Positions 1 through 9,474 of a DNA stretch of 64,000 bases are shown piece by piece (position 1 is the stretch's first letter; every line of letters starts with the position of its first letter). The DNA is from Bacillus sp. ISL-41 (lineage in GTDB: Bacteria; Bacillota; Bacilli; Bacillales; Cytobacillaceae), in NCBI RefSeq assembly GCF_018613235.1, contig NZ_JAGGQP010000019.1, forward strand, positions 124,001 to 188,000, given 5' to 3'. The notes beneath the pieces are model-generated. The model did not search any database and was not told the DNA's origin. It saw only the letters and a program-made list of their open reading frames with translations. A program made the translations under genes and the position numbers.

Positions 1-113
1 TCATGCCCCAATTGACTCTCAAAATCTGCGATTCTGTTGTACTGGTAAATTGTAATGAAAATAAGTAAAGCAATGACGGCAAAATTCAGGTAGATAATTC
101 GTCTTGCTTTCAT
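1..113 (-). CDS. N-terminal fragment of a membrane-anchored protein
   Basis: The reading frame starts at an ATG whose complement lies at 111-113, behind a good AAGGGGCG ribosome binding site, and runs off the left edge. The 37 visible residues begin with a short basic stretch (MKARR) followed by about 17 hydrophobic residues and then a polar segment. This is an uncleaved N-terminal anchor or signal sequence facing outward. Too little is present to name a family; adaptor proteins of efflux pumps and cell-wall proteins both start this way. Confidence 0.55.
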   Translation of the reverse strand, partial: MKARRIIYLNFAVIALLIFITIYQYNRIADFESQLGH

Positions 114-284
114 GTAAACGCCCCTTAACATGATTTAGGATTATTTTAGCAATTAATTCCTAATAATGGAATTGGTATTTTTGCCTATATTTTATATTTC
201 AATTTCTTTCACTAAATGACTGGTTATCTGTTATGATAAAAGTTGGCTTTTTTGCCGGAATCAATATTTTTGAGGAGAAGCTGA

Positions 285-2213
285 ATGAAAAATAACCTTC
301 CATTTACCATTACCAAGAATGATACGTTCTTTGATTTATTAGGAGATTATATTGGTGATGTCTTTTATGATATATTGCCTGAAAAGGGCTATGAACTACG
401 TGATGAACAGATTTATATGGCCTTCCAGGTGGAGCAGGCGTTTAAGAATAAAGGAATTGTTTTTGCAGAAGCGGGCGTCGGTACCGGCAAGACATTCGTC
501 TATCTTATTTATGCCATTCTATACGCAAGATATATGGGAAAGCCAGCCATTGTTTCCTGCTCGGATGAAACGTTGATCGAGCAACTCGTGAAAGAGGGCG
601 GCGATATCGAAAAGCTTGAAAAGGCGCTAGGATTGAAGGTTGATGTCCGTCTCGCAAAAGCTAGAGAACAGTATGTGTGCGTGAAGAAGCTTGACGACCT
701 TTCAAACACGTCGAATGAAAAAGAAATTCTGGACGTCCATGACCAGCTGCCAGATTTCATCTTTGATGAAGGGATCTCAATGAATTCATTCACTCGTTAT
801 GGAGACAGAAAGGAATATCCATGGGTCACGAATGAAAAATGGGCTTCAATGGCCTGGGATCCACTTCAGCAATGTTCAACATGCAGCTGGCGCCATCGCT
901 GCGGCCAAACATTGAACCGTGATTACTATCGTCATGCCGGCGATTTGATCATTTGTTCTCATGATTTTTATATGGAGCATGTTTGGACGAAGGAATCCCG
1001 TAAACGGGAAGGGCAGATGCCATTGCTTCCAGACGCAAGTACGGTGATTTTTGACGAGGGCCACTTACTTGAGTTCGCGGCGCAAAAGGGATTAACATAC
1101 CGGTTCAACTCTCAAACTTTGACCACTGTCCTGACAGGATATATGCACCAGGACGTCCGGGAAGAATCTCTTTATTTAATCGAGGATATTCTGGAGCTCC
1201 ATGATGCATGGTTTGACCTTTTGGTTGAAAATTCCTCGGCAATAGAAGGGTCTAATCGAAAAGAAGTACCGATGCTATCAAGTATCAGGAAAACTGCGGA
1301 AACTCTGGAGAAAAAGGTTACCGATTTAATGGACCAGCTGGTTTTTGATGCCGAAATGTTCCTGATTGACGAGTACCATTTAAAAATCATGGAAGAATAT
1401 CTCGAGTTTTTCGCCTATGGTCTATCGATTTTCCTTAAGAACGACGAAGGGATATTCTGGCTAGAAGAGAATGAAGTACAAACATCGCTGGTCATCATGC
1501 CTCGACTCGTTGAGGATATTTTGAAAAAAGAAGTATTTTCACAAAACATCCCATTTGTATTTTCTTCTGCTACATTGTCCCAAGGGGGAGACTTCAGCTA
1601 TATAGCGAAAAGCCTGGGCATCGAAAAATATTCCTCCTTTACTGTTGAATCTCCATTTGATTATGAAGAGAAAATGGAACTGGTAGCACACAGTGAGGAT
1701 GCTGAAATAAAGAAATGGGACAAAATGGGAGGAGACCTTAGGTCCAGCAATGGCAGCTCGCTTGTTCTGTTCTCGTCCGCGCAAGAGATGGAACGATTCC
1801 GAGCATGGACTGAAAATCAAGAATGGAGTTTCCCTATCTTGTTTGAGGGAGACCGTGAAATCAGTGAAACCGTTAAGGGATTCCAGAATGACACCGCAAC
1901 CGTTCTATGTTCATACAGCTTATGGGAAGGACTGGATGTCCCGGGAGAGTCATTGATTCAAGTCATCATTTCGTCATTGCCATTCCCGCCTCATGACCCA
2001 GTCTTCCAGGCGAAAAGAAAGCATGCAGATAATCCAGCTGCAGAGGTTGATATACCATATATGCTGCTCCGCCTAAGACAGGGAATGGGCCGCTTGATCA
2101 GAATTAACCAGGATAGCGGAACAGTGCATGTATGGCTTACCACAAATCAAAAAGCAGCTTACCTTGAAGAAATAAAAGGTGTACTGCCTGTTCAAAATAT
2201 TCAATGGAAATAG
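285..2213 (+). CDS. ypvA: DinG/XPD-family ATP-dependent DNA helicase (YpvA-like)
   Basis: A 642-aa superfamily 2 helicase of the XPD/DinG branch, predicted to unwind DNA 5'-3' in repair. The Walker A motif GVGTGKT is at residues 64-70 and the DEGH Walker B box at 257-260. Cysteines 132, 197, 200 and 206 have the spacing of the [4Fe-4S] cluster that defines XPD/DinG helicases. The C-terminal RecA domain carries SSATL, SYSLWEGLDVPG and QGMGRLIR motifs. It lacks the exonuclease domain of the larger Bacillus DinG, so YpvA (about 640 aa in B. subtilis) is the closest named family member. It is monocistronic, ends in a terminator, and sits one small gene away from lexA, although no LexA box was seen in front of it. 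Confidence 0.85.
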   Translation: MKNNLPFTITKNDTFFDLLGDYIGDVFYDILPEKGYELRDEQIYMAFQVEQAFKNKGIVFAEAGVGTGKTFVYLIYAILYARYMGKPAIVSCSDETLIEQLVKEGGDIEKLEKALGLKVDVRLAKAREQYVCVKKLDDLSNTSNEKEILDVHDQLPDFIFDEGISMNSFTRYGDRKEYPWVTNEKWASMAWDPLQQCSTCSWRHRCGQTLNRDYYRHAGDLIICSHDFYMEHVWTKESRKREGQMPLLPDASTVIFDEGHLLEFAAQKGLTYRFNSQTLTTVLTGYMHQDVREESLYLIEDILELHDAWFDLLVENSSAIEGSNRKEVPMLSSIRKTAETLEKKVTDLMDQLVFDAEMFLIDEYHLKIMEEYLEFFAYGLSIFLKNDEGIFWLEENEVQTSLVIMPRLVEDILKKEVFSQNIPFVFSSATLSQGGDFSYIAKSLGIEKYSSFTVESPFDYEEKMELVAHSEDAEIKKWDKMGGDLRSSNGSSLVLFSSAQEMERFRAWTENQEWSFPILFEGDREISETVKGFQNDTATVLCSYSLWEGLDVPGESLIQVIISSLPFPPHDPVFQAKRKHADNPAAEVDIPYMLLRLRQGMGRLIRINQDSGTVHVWLTTNQKAAYLEEIKGVLPVQNIQWK

Positions 2214-2248
2214 AAAAATCCCGAAAGGACACTCCTTTCGGGATTTTT
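2214..2248 (+). terminator. intrinsic terminator of the helicase gene
   Basis: The stem AATCCCGAAAGG / CCTTTCGGGATT has a 5-nt loop and is followed by TTT. It starts directly after the helicase stop codon. Confidence 0.85.
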
Positions 2249-2258
2249 CAGTTAGATG

Positions 2259-2462
2259 TTAGCCTCTGCAGCCACACTTTCTATGGCGGCGGTCACGATC
2301 GTCATCCCGATCATCCTGAGCGCCTGCTACTAAGTCCTCGATTATACACCGGCGCACAGCACGGCAGAGATCATCAAAATCAACAGTTGCCCTGACTTTG
2401 TCTCTGTCCCGGTTAGGGAAAAACACGCCAGCTACATCATTTTCATTACGATTGTATCCCAT
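2259..2462 (-). CDS. small Asp/Arg-rich protein of unknown function
   Basis: A 67-aa protein with an AAAGGAG ribosome binding site 11 nt before the ATG. The N-terminal half is mixed. The C-terminal third is strongly charged with alternating Asp and Arg, ending in a cysteine-containing tail (KCGCRG). There is no signal peptide or membrane segment. Cys- and charge-rich tails of this kind occur in small spore-coat proteins, but no family was recognised and a coat role is only a guess. It is convergent with the helicase gene and shares the terminator region. Confidence 0.6.
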   Translation of the reverse strand: MGYNRNENDVAGVFFPNRDRDKVRATVDFDDLCRAVRRCIIEDLVAGAQDDRDDDRDRRHRKCGCRG

Positions 2463-2604
2463 TAGAAACTCAACTCCTTTCCATCATGAAAGATACTTAC
2501 ACAATATCTTATGTGGAGAGGGACAAGTTGTCAGGGTCACTACCTATTTTTCTTATAAATGTGCTAGTCTCATACAGATTCAGTTGAAAAGTTTAGTAGA
2601 TAGA

Positions 2605-2638
2605 AAAAAGCAAGCGGGGTCCGCTTGCTTTTTTTAAT
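2605..2638 (-). terminator. lexA terminator
   Basis: On the minus strand the stem AAGCAAGCGG / CCGCTTGCTT with a short loop ends in a T-run. It overlaps the lexA stop codon. Confidence 0.8.
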
Positions 2639-3257
2639 GCATATGGCGGTATACACCGATGACTTTACCAAGAATGGATACATTTCGAAGGATAATAGGA
2701 TCCATCGTAGGGTTTTCCGGCTGCAGCCTGAAATAATCCTTTTCCTTGAAGAAGCGCTTTACTGTTGCTTCATCATCCTCTGTCATCGCTACAACAATGT
2801 CTCCGTTATTAGCTGTTTTTTGCTGCTTGACAATAACGTAGTCGCCATCAAGAATGCCTGCTTCGATCATACTGTCCCCCATGATTTCGAGCATGAAAAC
2901 CTGCTCATCATGTGGAACGAGGCGGTCAGGAAGAGGAAAGTACTCTTCTACATTTTCGATTGCGGTAATTGGCATACCAGCAGTTACTTTACCGACAACA
3001 GGTACATTGACCACTTTATATTTAGGGATGCGGCTATCTTCTTCTATTTCGAGAATTTCAATTGCACGCGGCTTTGTAGGATCGCGTCGAATCAAGCCTT
3101 TGCTTTCAAGTCTTGCAAGGTGTCCATGGACAGTGGAGCTTGATGCAAGGCCAACCGCTTCACCGATTTCGCGTACGGATGGCGGATACCCTTTTTTCTT
3201 GACTTCGCCTTTTATGAATTCAAATATATCTTGTTGCCGCTTAGATAACTTTGTCAT
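2634..3257 (-). CDS. lexA: SOS-response repressor LexA
   Basis: A 207-aa LexA, the usual size for Bacillus. Residues 1-70 form the winged helix that binds DNA, and the rest is the S24 autoprotease. The self-cleavage bond is Ala93-Gly94 in VTAGMP. The catalytic serine is Ser129 (MGDSM) and the lysine Lys167 (ATVKRF). The start chosen is the ATG at 3257, preceded by GAGGTG; the frame is open for 45 more codons upstream but that stretch holds the promoter. RecA-stimulated cleavage should release repression of lexA itself and of the divergent yneA operon through the boxes between them. Confidence 0.97.
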   Translation of the reverse strand: MTKLSKRQQDIFEFIKGEVKKKGYPPSVREIGEAVGLASSSTVHGHLARLESKGLIRRDPTKPRAIEILEIEEDSRIPKYKVVNVPVVGKVTAGMPITAIENVEEYFPLPDRLVPHDEQVFMLEIMGDSMIEAGILDGDYVIVKQQKTANNGDIVVAMTEDDEATVKRFFKEKDYFRLQPENPTMDPIILRNVSILGKVIGVYRHMH

Positions 3258-3288
3258 ATTCACGCACCTCGTATATTTTCTTGTCCTA

Positions 3289-3328
3289 ATTATACCATGT
3301 CTTTTCCACAGATACAAACATAAGTTCG
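3289..3328 (-). promoter_or_regulatory. lexA promoter with overlapping LexA box
   Basis: Reading the minus strand, TTGTAT (3312-3317) and TATAAT (3289-3294) are 17 bp apart. A LexA box, CAAACATAAGTTCG at 3315-3328, overlaps the -35 element and matches the Bacillus consensus CGAACATATGTTCG at 12 of 14 positions, consistent with autorepression. Confidence 0.8.
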
Positions 3329-3338
3329 AATTTTTAGG

Positions 3339-3395
3339 TTGACACAAAACAAATGTTCGATTTATAATAAACTTAATTAACCGAACATACATTCG
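3339..3395 (+). promoter_or_regulatory. yneA promoter with two LexA boxes
   Basis: TTGACA (3339-3344) and TATAAT (3363-3368) are 18 bp apart. One LexA box, AAAACAAATGTTCG (3346-3359), lies between them. A second, CGAACATACATTCG (3382-3395), lies just downstream of the start point. The arrangement predicts tight repression of yneA-yneB until DNA damage. Confidence 0.85.
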
Positions 3396-3411
3396 TCAAG
3401 GGGTGCCGTAA

Positions 3412-3726
3412 ATGAAAAAGCTTTGGGAAAACTATTCATATGCAATGATCCTGTTTGCTGTCAGCTTAATTTTTTCAATCGTCGCAAAAGCACAATTAAA
3501 TAACGAGGATGCATACATAACTGTTACTATAGAAGAAGGGCAATCATTATGGGAGATTGCTGAATCATTTGCCAGTGAACATAATCTTTCTGAAAATGAA
3601 TTTGTAAGCTGGGTAGAAAAAGAAAACGGAATTATAGGTGAAACAATCGTTCCGGGCGATGAGCTGGTAATCCCTGTGGAGGCTGAGCAGTTTGAACCAA
3701 CACAGATTGCGGATGCGGAAAGATAG
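3412..3726 (+). CDS. yneA: SOS cell-division suppressor YneA
   Basis: A 104-aa protein with an N-terminal membrane segment (about residues 10-27) and an extracellular LysM domain (about 37-87; core TIEEGQSLWEIAESF). This is the YneA architecture: a DNA-damage-induced, secreted and rapidly degraded inhibitor that delays septation. It starts 17 bp after the last LexA box and is followed by yneB 20 bp downstream, the conserved SOS operon order. Confidence 0.93.
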   Translation: MKKLWENYSYAMILFAVSLIFSIVAKAQLNNEDAYITVTIEEGQSLWEIAESFASEHNLSENEFVSWVEKENGIIGETIVPGDELVIPVEAEQFEPTQIADAER

Positions 3727-3736
3727 GATGAAATAA

Positions 3737-4390
<654 letters not shown>

Positions 4391-4468
4391 GGAAGCTCTA
4401 TTCTTGTAAAATCGAAAAAATTTTAGTAAGATGACATTTGACGTAATTTTTTACAAAGGAGCTTTACA

Positions 4469-4702
4469 ATGCTATCAAGTGATAAAATTGCTAGAATCAA
4501 TGAACTGGCAAGGAAAGCAAAATCTTCAAAGTTGACAGAAGAAGAAGCCAAGGAACAAACAAAGCTTCGTGCGGAATATCTACAGTCTTTCCGATCTTCT
4601 ATGCTTAATACACTTAAAGGTGTTACCATTGTGGATCCAGAAGGAAATGATGTTACCCCTGATAAGCTCAAAGAAGAAAAAGCGAAGAATAAGCTTCATT
4701 AA
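4469..4702 (+). CDS. ynzC: YnzC, DUF896 protein
   Basis: A 77-aa soluble, helical protein of the UPF0291/DUF896 family. It has the family's N-terminal helical hairpin ([25 protein letters not shown]) and a lysine-rich tail. The ribosome binding site is AAAGGAG. It follows yneB by 78 bp and ends in a terminator, matching the order yneA-yneB-ynzC in B. subtilis. The molecular function is unknown. Confidence 0.9.
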   Translation: MLSSDKIARINELARKAKSSKLTEEEAKEQTKLRAEYLQSFRSSMLNTLKGVTIVDPEGNDVTPDKLKEEKAKNKLH

Positions 4703-4709
4703 ATATATG

Positions 4710-4748
4710 GAAAAATGGAATACATCCAGCATGTATTCCATTTTTATT
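4710..4748 (+). terminator. terminator after ynzC
   Basis: The stem AATGGAATACAT / ATGTATTCCATT is followed by TTTATTTT. It closes the SOS operon. Confidence 0.85.
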
Positions 4749-5015
4749 TTGTTGTAAATTCTTTGACACCGATAAAAACAGTATTACGAGGTACTTCCGG
4801 CTGTTCAAACTATTCGGAATTCCTAAATAATGTACTCTGCTGCAATTTCTGTCTCATCAGCTTAAGCAGTGAATTTACATAACAATAGCTAGTTTGTGTC
4901 AAAATAGATAACAATACGGCCATTTCTGTCTCATTCAGGCATAATTTGTTGTATAATAATTTCTCTCGCTATAATATTAAGGATGTAGCTAGTACCTATA
5001 GAAAGGATGTATTTA

Positions 5016-7025
5016 ATGTTTAAAGAAATTGATATGCTTTCAATTGATTCCATCCGTACCTTATCAATTGATGCAATTGAAAAAGCAAATTCCGGCCACC
5101 CAGGCATGCCGATGGGGGCTGCTCCGATGGCTTACACATTGTGGACTCGTTATATGAACATCAATCCAAAGAATCCAGAATGGTTTAACCGCGATCGTTT
5201 TGTATTGTCTGCAGGACATGGTTCAATGTTGTTATACAGCTTGCTCCATCTTGCAGGTTATGATTTAACCATGGATGATATTAAACAATTCCGCCAGTGG
5301 GGCAGCAAGACTCCTGGACACCCTGAGTTCGGCCATACTGCCGGTGTAGATGCAACAACTGGTCCGCTTGGCCAGGGGATTGCTATGGCAGTCGGCATGG
5401 CAATGGCAGAACGTCATCTTGCTGCAGTCTACAATAAAGATAACTTTAATATCGTTGATCACTATACATACAGCATTTGCGGTGACGGCGATCTTATGGA
5501 GGGTGTATCTGCTGAAGCAGCATCACTTGCTGCTCATCTAAAGCTAGGCAGAATGATCGTTCTTTATGATTCAAATGATATTTCTTTGGATGGCGATCTT
5601 GATAAGTCATTCTCAGAAAGTGTTGAAGGACGATTCAAGGCGTATGGCTGGCAATACATTCGCGTAGAAGATGGCAATAACCTTGAAGAGATCGCAAAAG
5701 CAATTGAAGAAGCAAAGACGGATGAAGACCGTCCGACAATGATTGAAGTCAAAACGGTTATCGGGTATGGTTCACCTAACCTTTCAGGTAAATCGGATGT
5801 TCACGGTGCTCCGCTTGGGGCTGATGAATTGAAGCTTACGAAGGAAGCTTATAAGTGGACTTTCGAAGAAGACTTCCATGTGCCAAGTGAAGTGTATGAT
5901 CACTTCAAACAGCAAATCGCTGAAAAAGGTGAACAAACGGAACAGGCTTGGAATGAGCTTTTTGCAAAATATAAGAGTGAATATCCCGAACTAGGAGCTC
6001 AGCTTGAAGAAGCCATGAAGGGTGAGTTAGTTGAAGGATGGGATAAAGACATTCCTGTATACGAGGAAGGAAAGAGTCTTGCGAGCCGGGCTTCCTCTGG
6101 AGAAGCACTTAACGGTATCGCAAAAAACCTTCCTTACTTGGTCGGTGGATCCGCTGACCTTGCTGGATCAAACAAAACAATGATCAAGGGATCAGGTGAC
6201 TTCTTCCCGAATTCATTCGAAGGCCGCAACATTTGGTTTGGTGTTCGTGAGTTCGCCATGGGTTCTGCTATGAACGGTATGGCTCTACACGGCGGACTTA
6301 AGATATTTGGCGGAACATTCTTTGTGTTCTCCGACTACTTGAAGCCGGCAATCAGACTTGCTGCTTTAATGGGCTTGCCTGTGACTTACGTCTTCACTCA
6401 TGACAGTATCGCTGTAGGAGAAGATGGACCGACTCACGAACCAGTTGAGCAGCTTGCTGGGCTCCGTGCTATGCCGAACTTGTCAGTGATCCGTCCTGCA
6501 GATGGCAATGAGACTGCCGCTGCGTGGAAGCTATCAATTGAATCTACCAAGACGCCTACGGCACTTGTGTTGACACGCCAAAACCTGCCGACAATCAAAG
6601 ATACTGACAAGAACGCATATGAAGGCGTATCAAATGGCGCTTATGTCATTTCCCCAGCTGGTAAGGAAACTGCTGATGCATTGATTCTTGCAGCCGGTTC
6701 AGAAGTTGGCCTAGGTGTTAAGGCACAGGAAGCTTTGGCTTCTGAAGGCATTGATGTGGCTGTTGTCAGCATGCCATCATGGGACCGCTTCGAACAGCAG
6801 TCCAAGGAATACAAGGAGAGTGTCATTCCAAAGTCTGTCAAGAAGCGTCTTGGAATTGAGATGGGCTCTTCACTAGGATGGCACCGTTATGTTGGTGACG
6901 AAGGTGAAGTTCTTGCAATCGATACTTTCGGTGCATCAGCTCCAGGTGAAAAGATCTTGGAAGAGTACGGATTCTCCGTGAACAATGTAGTTGCACGCGT
7001 AAAAGCATTGCTCGAGCAAAATTAA
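5016..7025 (+). CDS. tkt: transketolase
   Basis: A 669-aa thiamine diphosphate enzyme that transfers two-carbon units between sugar phosphates in the pentose phosphate pathway. The N-terminal domain has [10 protein letters not shown] and the ThDP motif GDGDLMEG. The middle domain has [15 protein letters not shown] and the EDGPTHEP segment. The ATG at 5016 is preferred because AAGGATG lies 7 nt upstream, while the in-frame ATG at 5007 directly abuts that sequence. The 267-bp region upstream (4749-5015) holds an AT-rich promoter area with TATAAT-like sequences and no gene. It is monocistronic with its own terminator. Confidence 0.97.
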   Translation: MFKEIDMLSIDSIRTLSIDAIEKANSGHPGMPMGAAPMAYTLWTRYMNINPKNPEWFNRDRFVLSAGHGSMLLYSLLHLAGYDLTMDDIKQFRQWGSKTPGHPEFGHTAGVDATTGPLGQGIAMAVGMAMAERHLAAVYNKDNFNIVDHYTYSICGDGDLMEGVSAEAASLAAHLKLGRMIVLYDSNDISLDGDLDKSFSESVEGRFKAYGWQYIRVEDGNNLEEIAKAIEEAKTDEDRPTMIEVKTVIGYGSPNLSGKSDVHGAPLGADELKLTKEAYKWTFEEDFHVPSEVYDHFKQQIAEKGEQTEQAWNELFAKYKSEYPELGAQLEEAMKGELVEGWDKDIPVYEEGKSLASRASSGEALNGIAKNLPYLVGGSADLAGSNKTMIKGSGDFFPNSFEGRNIWFGVREFAMGSAMNGMALHGGLKIFGGTFFVFSDYLKPAIRLAALMGLPVTYVFTHDSIAVGEDGPTHEPVEQLAGLRAMPNLSVIRPADGNETAAAWKLSIESTKTPTALVLTRQNLPTIKDTDKNAYEGVSNGAYVISPAGKETADALILAAGSEVGLGVKAQEALASEGIDVAVVSMPSWDRFEQQSKEYKESVIPKSVKKRLGIEMGSSLGWHRYVGDEGEVLAIDTFGASAPGEKILEEYGFSVNNVVARVKALLEQN

Positions 7026-7038
7026 ATAATTGGTATTG

Positions 7039-7078
7039 AAAAGAGTACGGAACCAATAATGGTTTCGTACTCTTTTTG
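7039..7078 (+). terminator. tkt terminator
   Basis: Long stem AAAAGAGTACGAAACC-type (AAAAGAGTACGGAACC / GGTTTCGTACTCTTTT) ending in a T-run. Confidence 0.85.
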
Positions 7079-7175
7079 TTTGGAATAAATAATGGGAATT
7101 CATGTTAAAATCAATTAGCAATTATCTGAACTTAGATTACCAGTGATTTTTATTTAAATATTTTTTCCGTCTTCA

Positions 7176-7202
7176 TGCAACCAGAAAGTGGTTGAGTTCG
7201 CC
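7176..7202 (+). promoter_or_regulatory. candidate autoregulated ECF sigma promoter
   Basis: TGCAAC at 7176-7181 and CGCC at 7199-7202 are 17 bp apart. This resembles ECF-type -35 (TGAAAC/AAC) and -10 (CGTC) elements directly in front of the sigma gene. A 5-bp inverted repeat, AACCA...TGGTT, spans 7179-7193. The match is partial and the call is an inference from position. Confidence 0.35.
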
Positions 7203-7235
7203 TAAAGAATAGAAGTAAACAAGGAGGTGCTGCTT

Positions 7236-7790
7236 TTGGAACAGATAGAATTGATGCTGCGAATCCAGAATGGAGATGAGTCAGCATTCGCTAAATTACT
7301 GAATCCATTGATTGAAAAGGCATATAAAACGAGCTATAGTATTGTCCGTTCAAAGGAAGAGGCAGAAGAAGTCGTCCAAAACGCAATGCTTGAAGCATAT
7401 CGGAATATCATGGCCGGTAAGGAAATTGTCTATTTTAATACCTGGTTTTACAAGTTGGTTTCACACCGATCCATTGATAACGTTAGAAAGAAATCAAGGT
7501 TGATGGAAACTGTAATCGAAATCGATACGTTAAAAGATTCCCGGGAAGTAGTCGATGAAGTGCTCCAGGATGAAATGCATCTGGAAATCAACCAAGGGAT
7601 ACAGTCTATCAAGAACGGAGATTATCGGAATGTTTTGCTCTTGTACTATTATCAAGATTTCTCCATACAAGAGGTCTCAGAAATGCTTGGCATGAAAACT
7701 TCAACAGTCAAATCCCATCTCCATAGAGCCAGAAAAGCATTAAAGGCAAGGTTAATGGAAAATCAAATCATAGGGGTGAGCACACAATGA
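7236..7790 (+). CDS. ECF-type RNA polymerase sigma factor
   Basis: A 184-aa group IV sigma factor with region 2 (about residues 20-90; EEAEEVVQNAMLEAYRN, FNTWFYKLVSHRSID) and region 4 helix-turn-helix (about 130-175; FSIQEVSEMLGMKTSTVKSH). The TTG at 7236 is chosen because AAGGAGG ends 8 nt before it; the GTG at 7227 overlaps that site. Its stop overlaps the next start (ATGA), so it is translationally coupled to a membrane protein that likely acts as its anti-sigma factor. The stress it responds to cannot be read from the sequence. Confidence 0.88.
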   Translation: MEQIELMLRIQNGDESAFAKLLNPLIEKAYKTSYSIVRSKEEAEEVVQNAMLEAYRNIMAGKEIVYFNTWFYKLVSHRSIDNVRKKSRLMETVIEIDTLKDSREVVDEVLQDEMHLEINQGIQSIKNGDYRNVLLLYYYQDFSIQEVSEMLGMKTSTVKSHLHRARKALKARLMENQIIGVSTQ

Positions 7791-8809
7791 GTACGGAAGA
7801 CAAGTTGATCAAAAGTGAGTTAGAGGAAGAAATGAAAAAGATTGAGGTGCCATCTTCACTTTATGATTTTGCCAAAAACATTAAGACGGAAGAAAGACAA
7901 AGGAAATCAACTGGAAAAATTAGCAGAAAGAGAACTTTCCAGGTCGCCGCAGCAGCTGTGATTGCTCTTGGGGTAACGGCTGGTTCGGCATTCTATAATC
8001 CTGCTGTAGCAGAAATGGCTTCTAAAATTCCTTACCTGGGACAGGTTTTCCAGACGAAATCTGTTAATACCATGCTTCGGGATGCGCTGGAGAAAGAAGG
8101 GTATGAAAACTTCTCCCTAGGGATGACTCCGGGTGAAGTGACCAGTTTTGAAATCAGGATTAAAGGTTCTGAAAAGGATGCTGACCGAGAGAGAAAGAAA
8201 ATAACAGCTATAACAGATAAGGTTCTAAAAAGTAAAGGATACGATGCGTATAAAATTAAAGTTAGCTCTTATATTCCTCAAGTTACACCAATTACAAAGG
8301 AGGAAGAGGAATTAACCAAGCTTGGTGAAAACCTAGAAGCTGCTCTAAAGCAAGCCGGTTTTGACATTCTATATGTAAATCCATTCAATAGCCAGATTGA
8401 AGTTGCTATACCAAAAACAGAAACAAGTGTAGCAGAAATTAATAAAGCAACAATCCAGGCAGCCAAAAATAATGGTTACGAAAGAGAAGTCACCATAGAA
8501 ATTGTCGATATAGAAAAAAATAACCGCGAAGACATTTGGCTTCGTTATATGAGAAGCATATATGAAGGAATGGCTCTGAAAAAAGAGTATCATGTAACCG
8601 GTTATGGGTATTCATACAAAAATAATAAAATGAAAATGATCATAAAAACTAATTTGAAGCCATCTGATAAGGAAGCAGAAGAAACGGTTAACAAAATTCG
8701 GGAGGAAATCGGTAAGTTTGTTGAAAGTGAAAAACAGAATTCAAATGTAAAAGAGGATGAATACGAGATAATAATCCGCGATAAAAGTGGAAATGACTTA
8801 CCATATTAA
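7787..8809 (+). CDS. membrane protein paired with the sigma factor (DUF4030/DUF4179-like), probable anti-sigma factor
   Basis: A 340-aa protein. About 50 cytoplasmic residues are followed by one transmembrane helix (about residues 51-68, VAAAAVIALGVTAGSAFY) and a long Lys/Glu-rich extracytoplasmic region. The outer region seems to contain repeated alpha/beta units (EGYENF, SKGYDAYKIKVSSY, NGYEREVTIEI). Overlap with the sigma gene by ATGA and the single-pass layout fit a regulator that holds the sigma factor at the membrane. The similarity to DUF4030 proteins of Bacillus is from memory of the fold pattern. Confidence 0.7.
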   Translation: MSTEDKLIKSELEEEMKKIEVPSSLYDFAKNIKTEERQRKSTGKISRKRTFQVAAAAVIALGVTAGSAFYNPAVAEMASKIPYLGQVFQTKSVNTMLRDALEKEGYENFSLGMTPGEVTSFEIRIKGSEKDADRERKKITAITDKVLKSKGYDAYKIKVSSYIPQVTPITKEEEELTKLGENLEAALKQAGFDILYVNPFNSQIEVAIPKTETSVAEINKATIQAAKNNGYEREVTIEIVDIEKNNREDIWLRYMRSIYEGMALKKEYHVTGYGYSYKNNKMKMIIKTNLKPSDKEAEETVNKIREEIGKFVESEKQNSNVKEDEYEIIIRDKSGNDLPY

Positions 8810-8817
8810 CAGAGTGT

Positions 8818-8846
8818 TAAAAAAGCGGATCTTCCGCTTTTTTATT
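8818..8846 (+). terminator. terminator of the sigma operon
   Basis: The stem AAAAAAGCGGA / TCCGCTTTTTT ends in T-rich sequence ten bases after the stop codon. Confidence 0.85.
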
Positions 8847-8934
8847 TTTATAAGGTATAAAATTGAACTCAATAACAAATAATGTTAAAATAGAATCGAA
8901 CTGATGTTCTTAAATGTTTGAAAGAGGTGCTGGA

Positions 8935-9360
8935 ATGATTACTGGAATTGTCCCTTATCTTGTGACAAATGGAAATGGTCAGGAAGCAGTGAAGTTTTAC
9001 CAGGAGGCACTGGGAGCCGAAGTAGTCAGTCTGCAAACGTTTGGAGATATGCCTGCAAATCCAGAATATCCGCTGCCTGAAGAAGCAAAAAATCGAGTAT
9101 TGAACGCCCAGATGAACATTGGAGATGCGAAATTGATGCTATCTGATACATTTCCTGGACACCCATTTCAGTTTGGATCTCAAGTCACAATCGCATTAAT
9201 GGTGGATAATCCTTCTGAAGCAAAGACAATTTTCGAGAAGCTTCTAGCAGGCGGAAAGGTTACAATGCCACTTCAGGAGACCTTCTGGAGCCCAGCTTAC
9301 GGCCAGGTAACTGATCAGTTTGGAGTCGAGTGGCAAGTATCAACAGAATTGAAGAAATAA
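8935..9360 (+). CDS. VOC-superfamily protein (PhnB-like)
   Basis: A 141-aa glyoxalase/bleomycin-resistance fold protein of the PhnB/3-demethylubiquinone type: VPYLVTNGNGQEAVKFYQEALGAEV at the start, split here as two halves, then LMLSDTF and WSPAYGQVTDQFGVEWQV at the end. The ATG at 8935 is taken because AGAGGTG lies just upstream; an in-frame start seven codons earlier has none. Proteins of this family are often annotated without proven substrate; none can be inferred here. Monocistronic. Confidence 0.8.
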   Translation: MITGIVPYLVTNGNGQEAVKFYQEALGAEVVSLQTFGDMPANPEYPLPEEAKNRVLNAQMNIGDAKLMLSDTFPGHPFQFGSQVTIALMVDNPSEAKTIFEKLLAGGKVTMPLQETFWSPAYGQVTDQFGVEWQVSTELKK

Positions 9361-9474
9361 ATCCTGAGCTGGACTGTTAAGGCAGTCTGGCTTATTTTTG
9401 TAATATAGAGATTGAATTGATGAACGGTGTGGAATCAATGATAATATTAACTTCGCTTAATAGGAGGTAAGGAA

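Noticed and set aside
2625-3342. Long plus-strand frames opposite lexA
   Set aside because: They lack ribosome binding sites and are reflections of lexA codon use.
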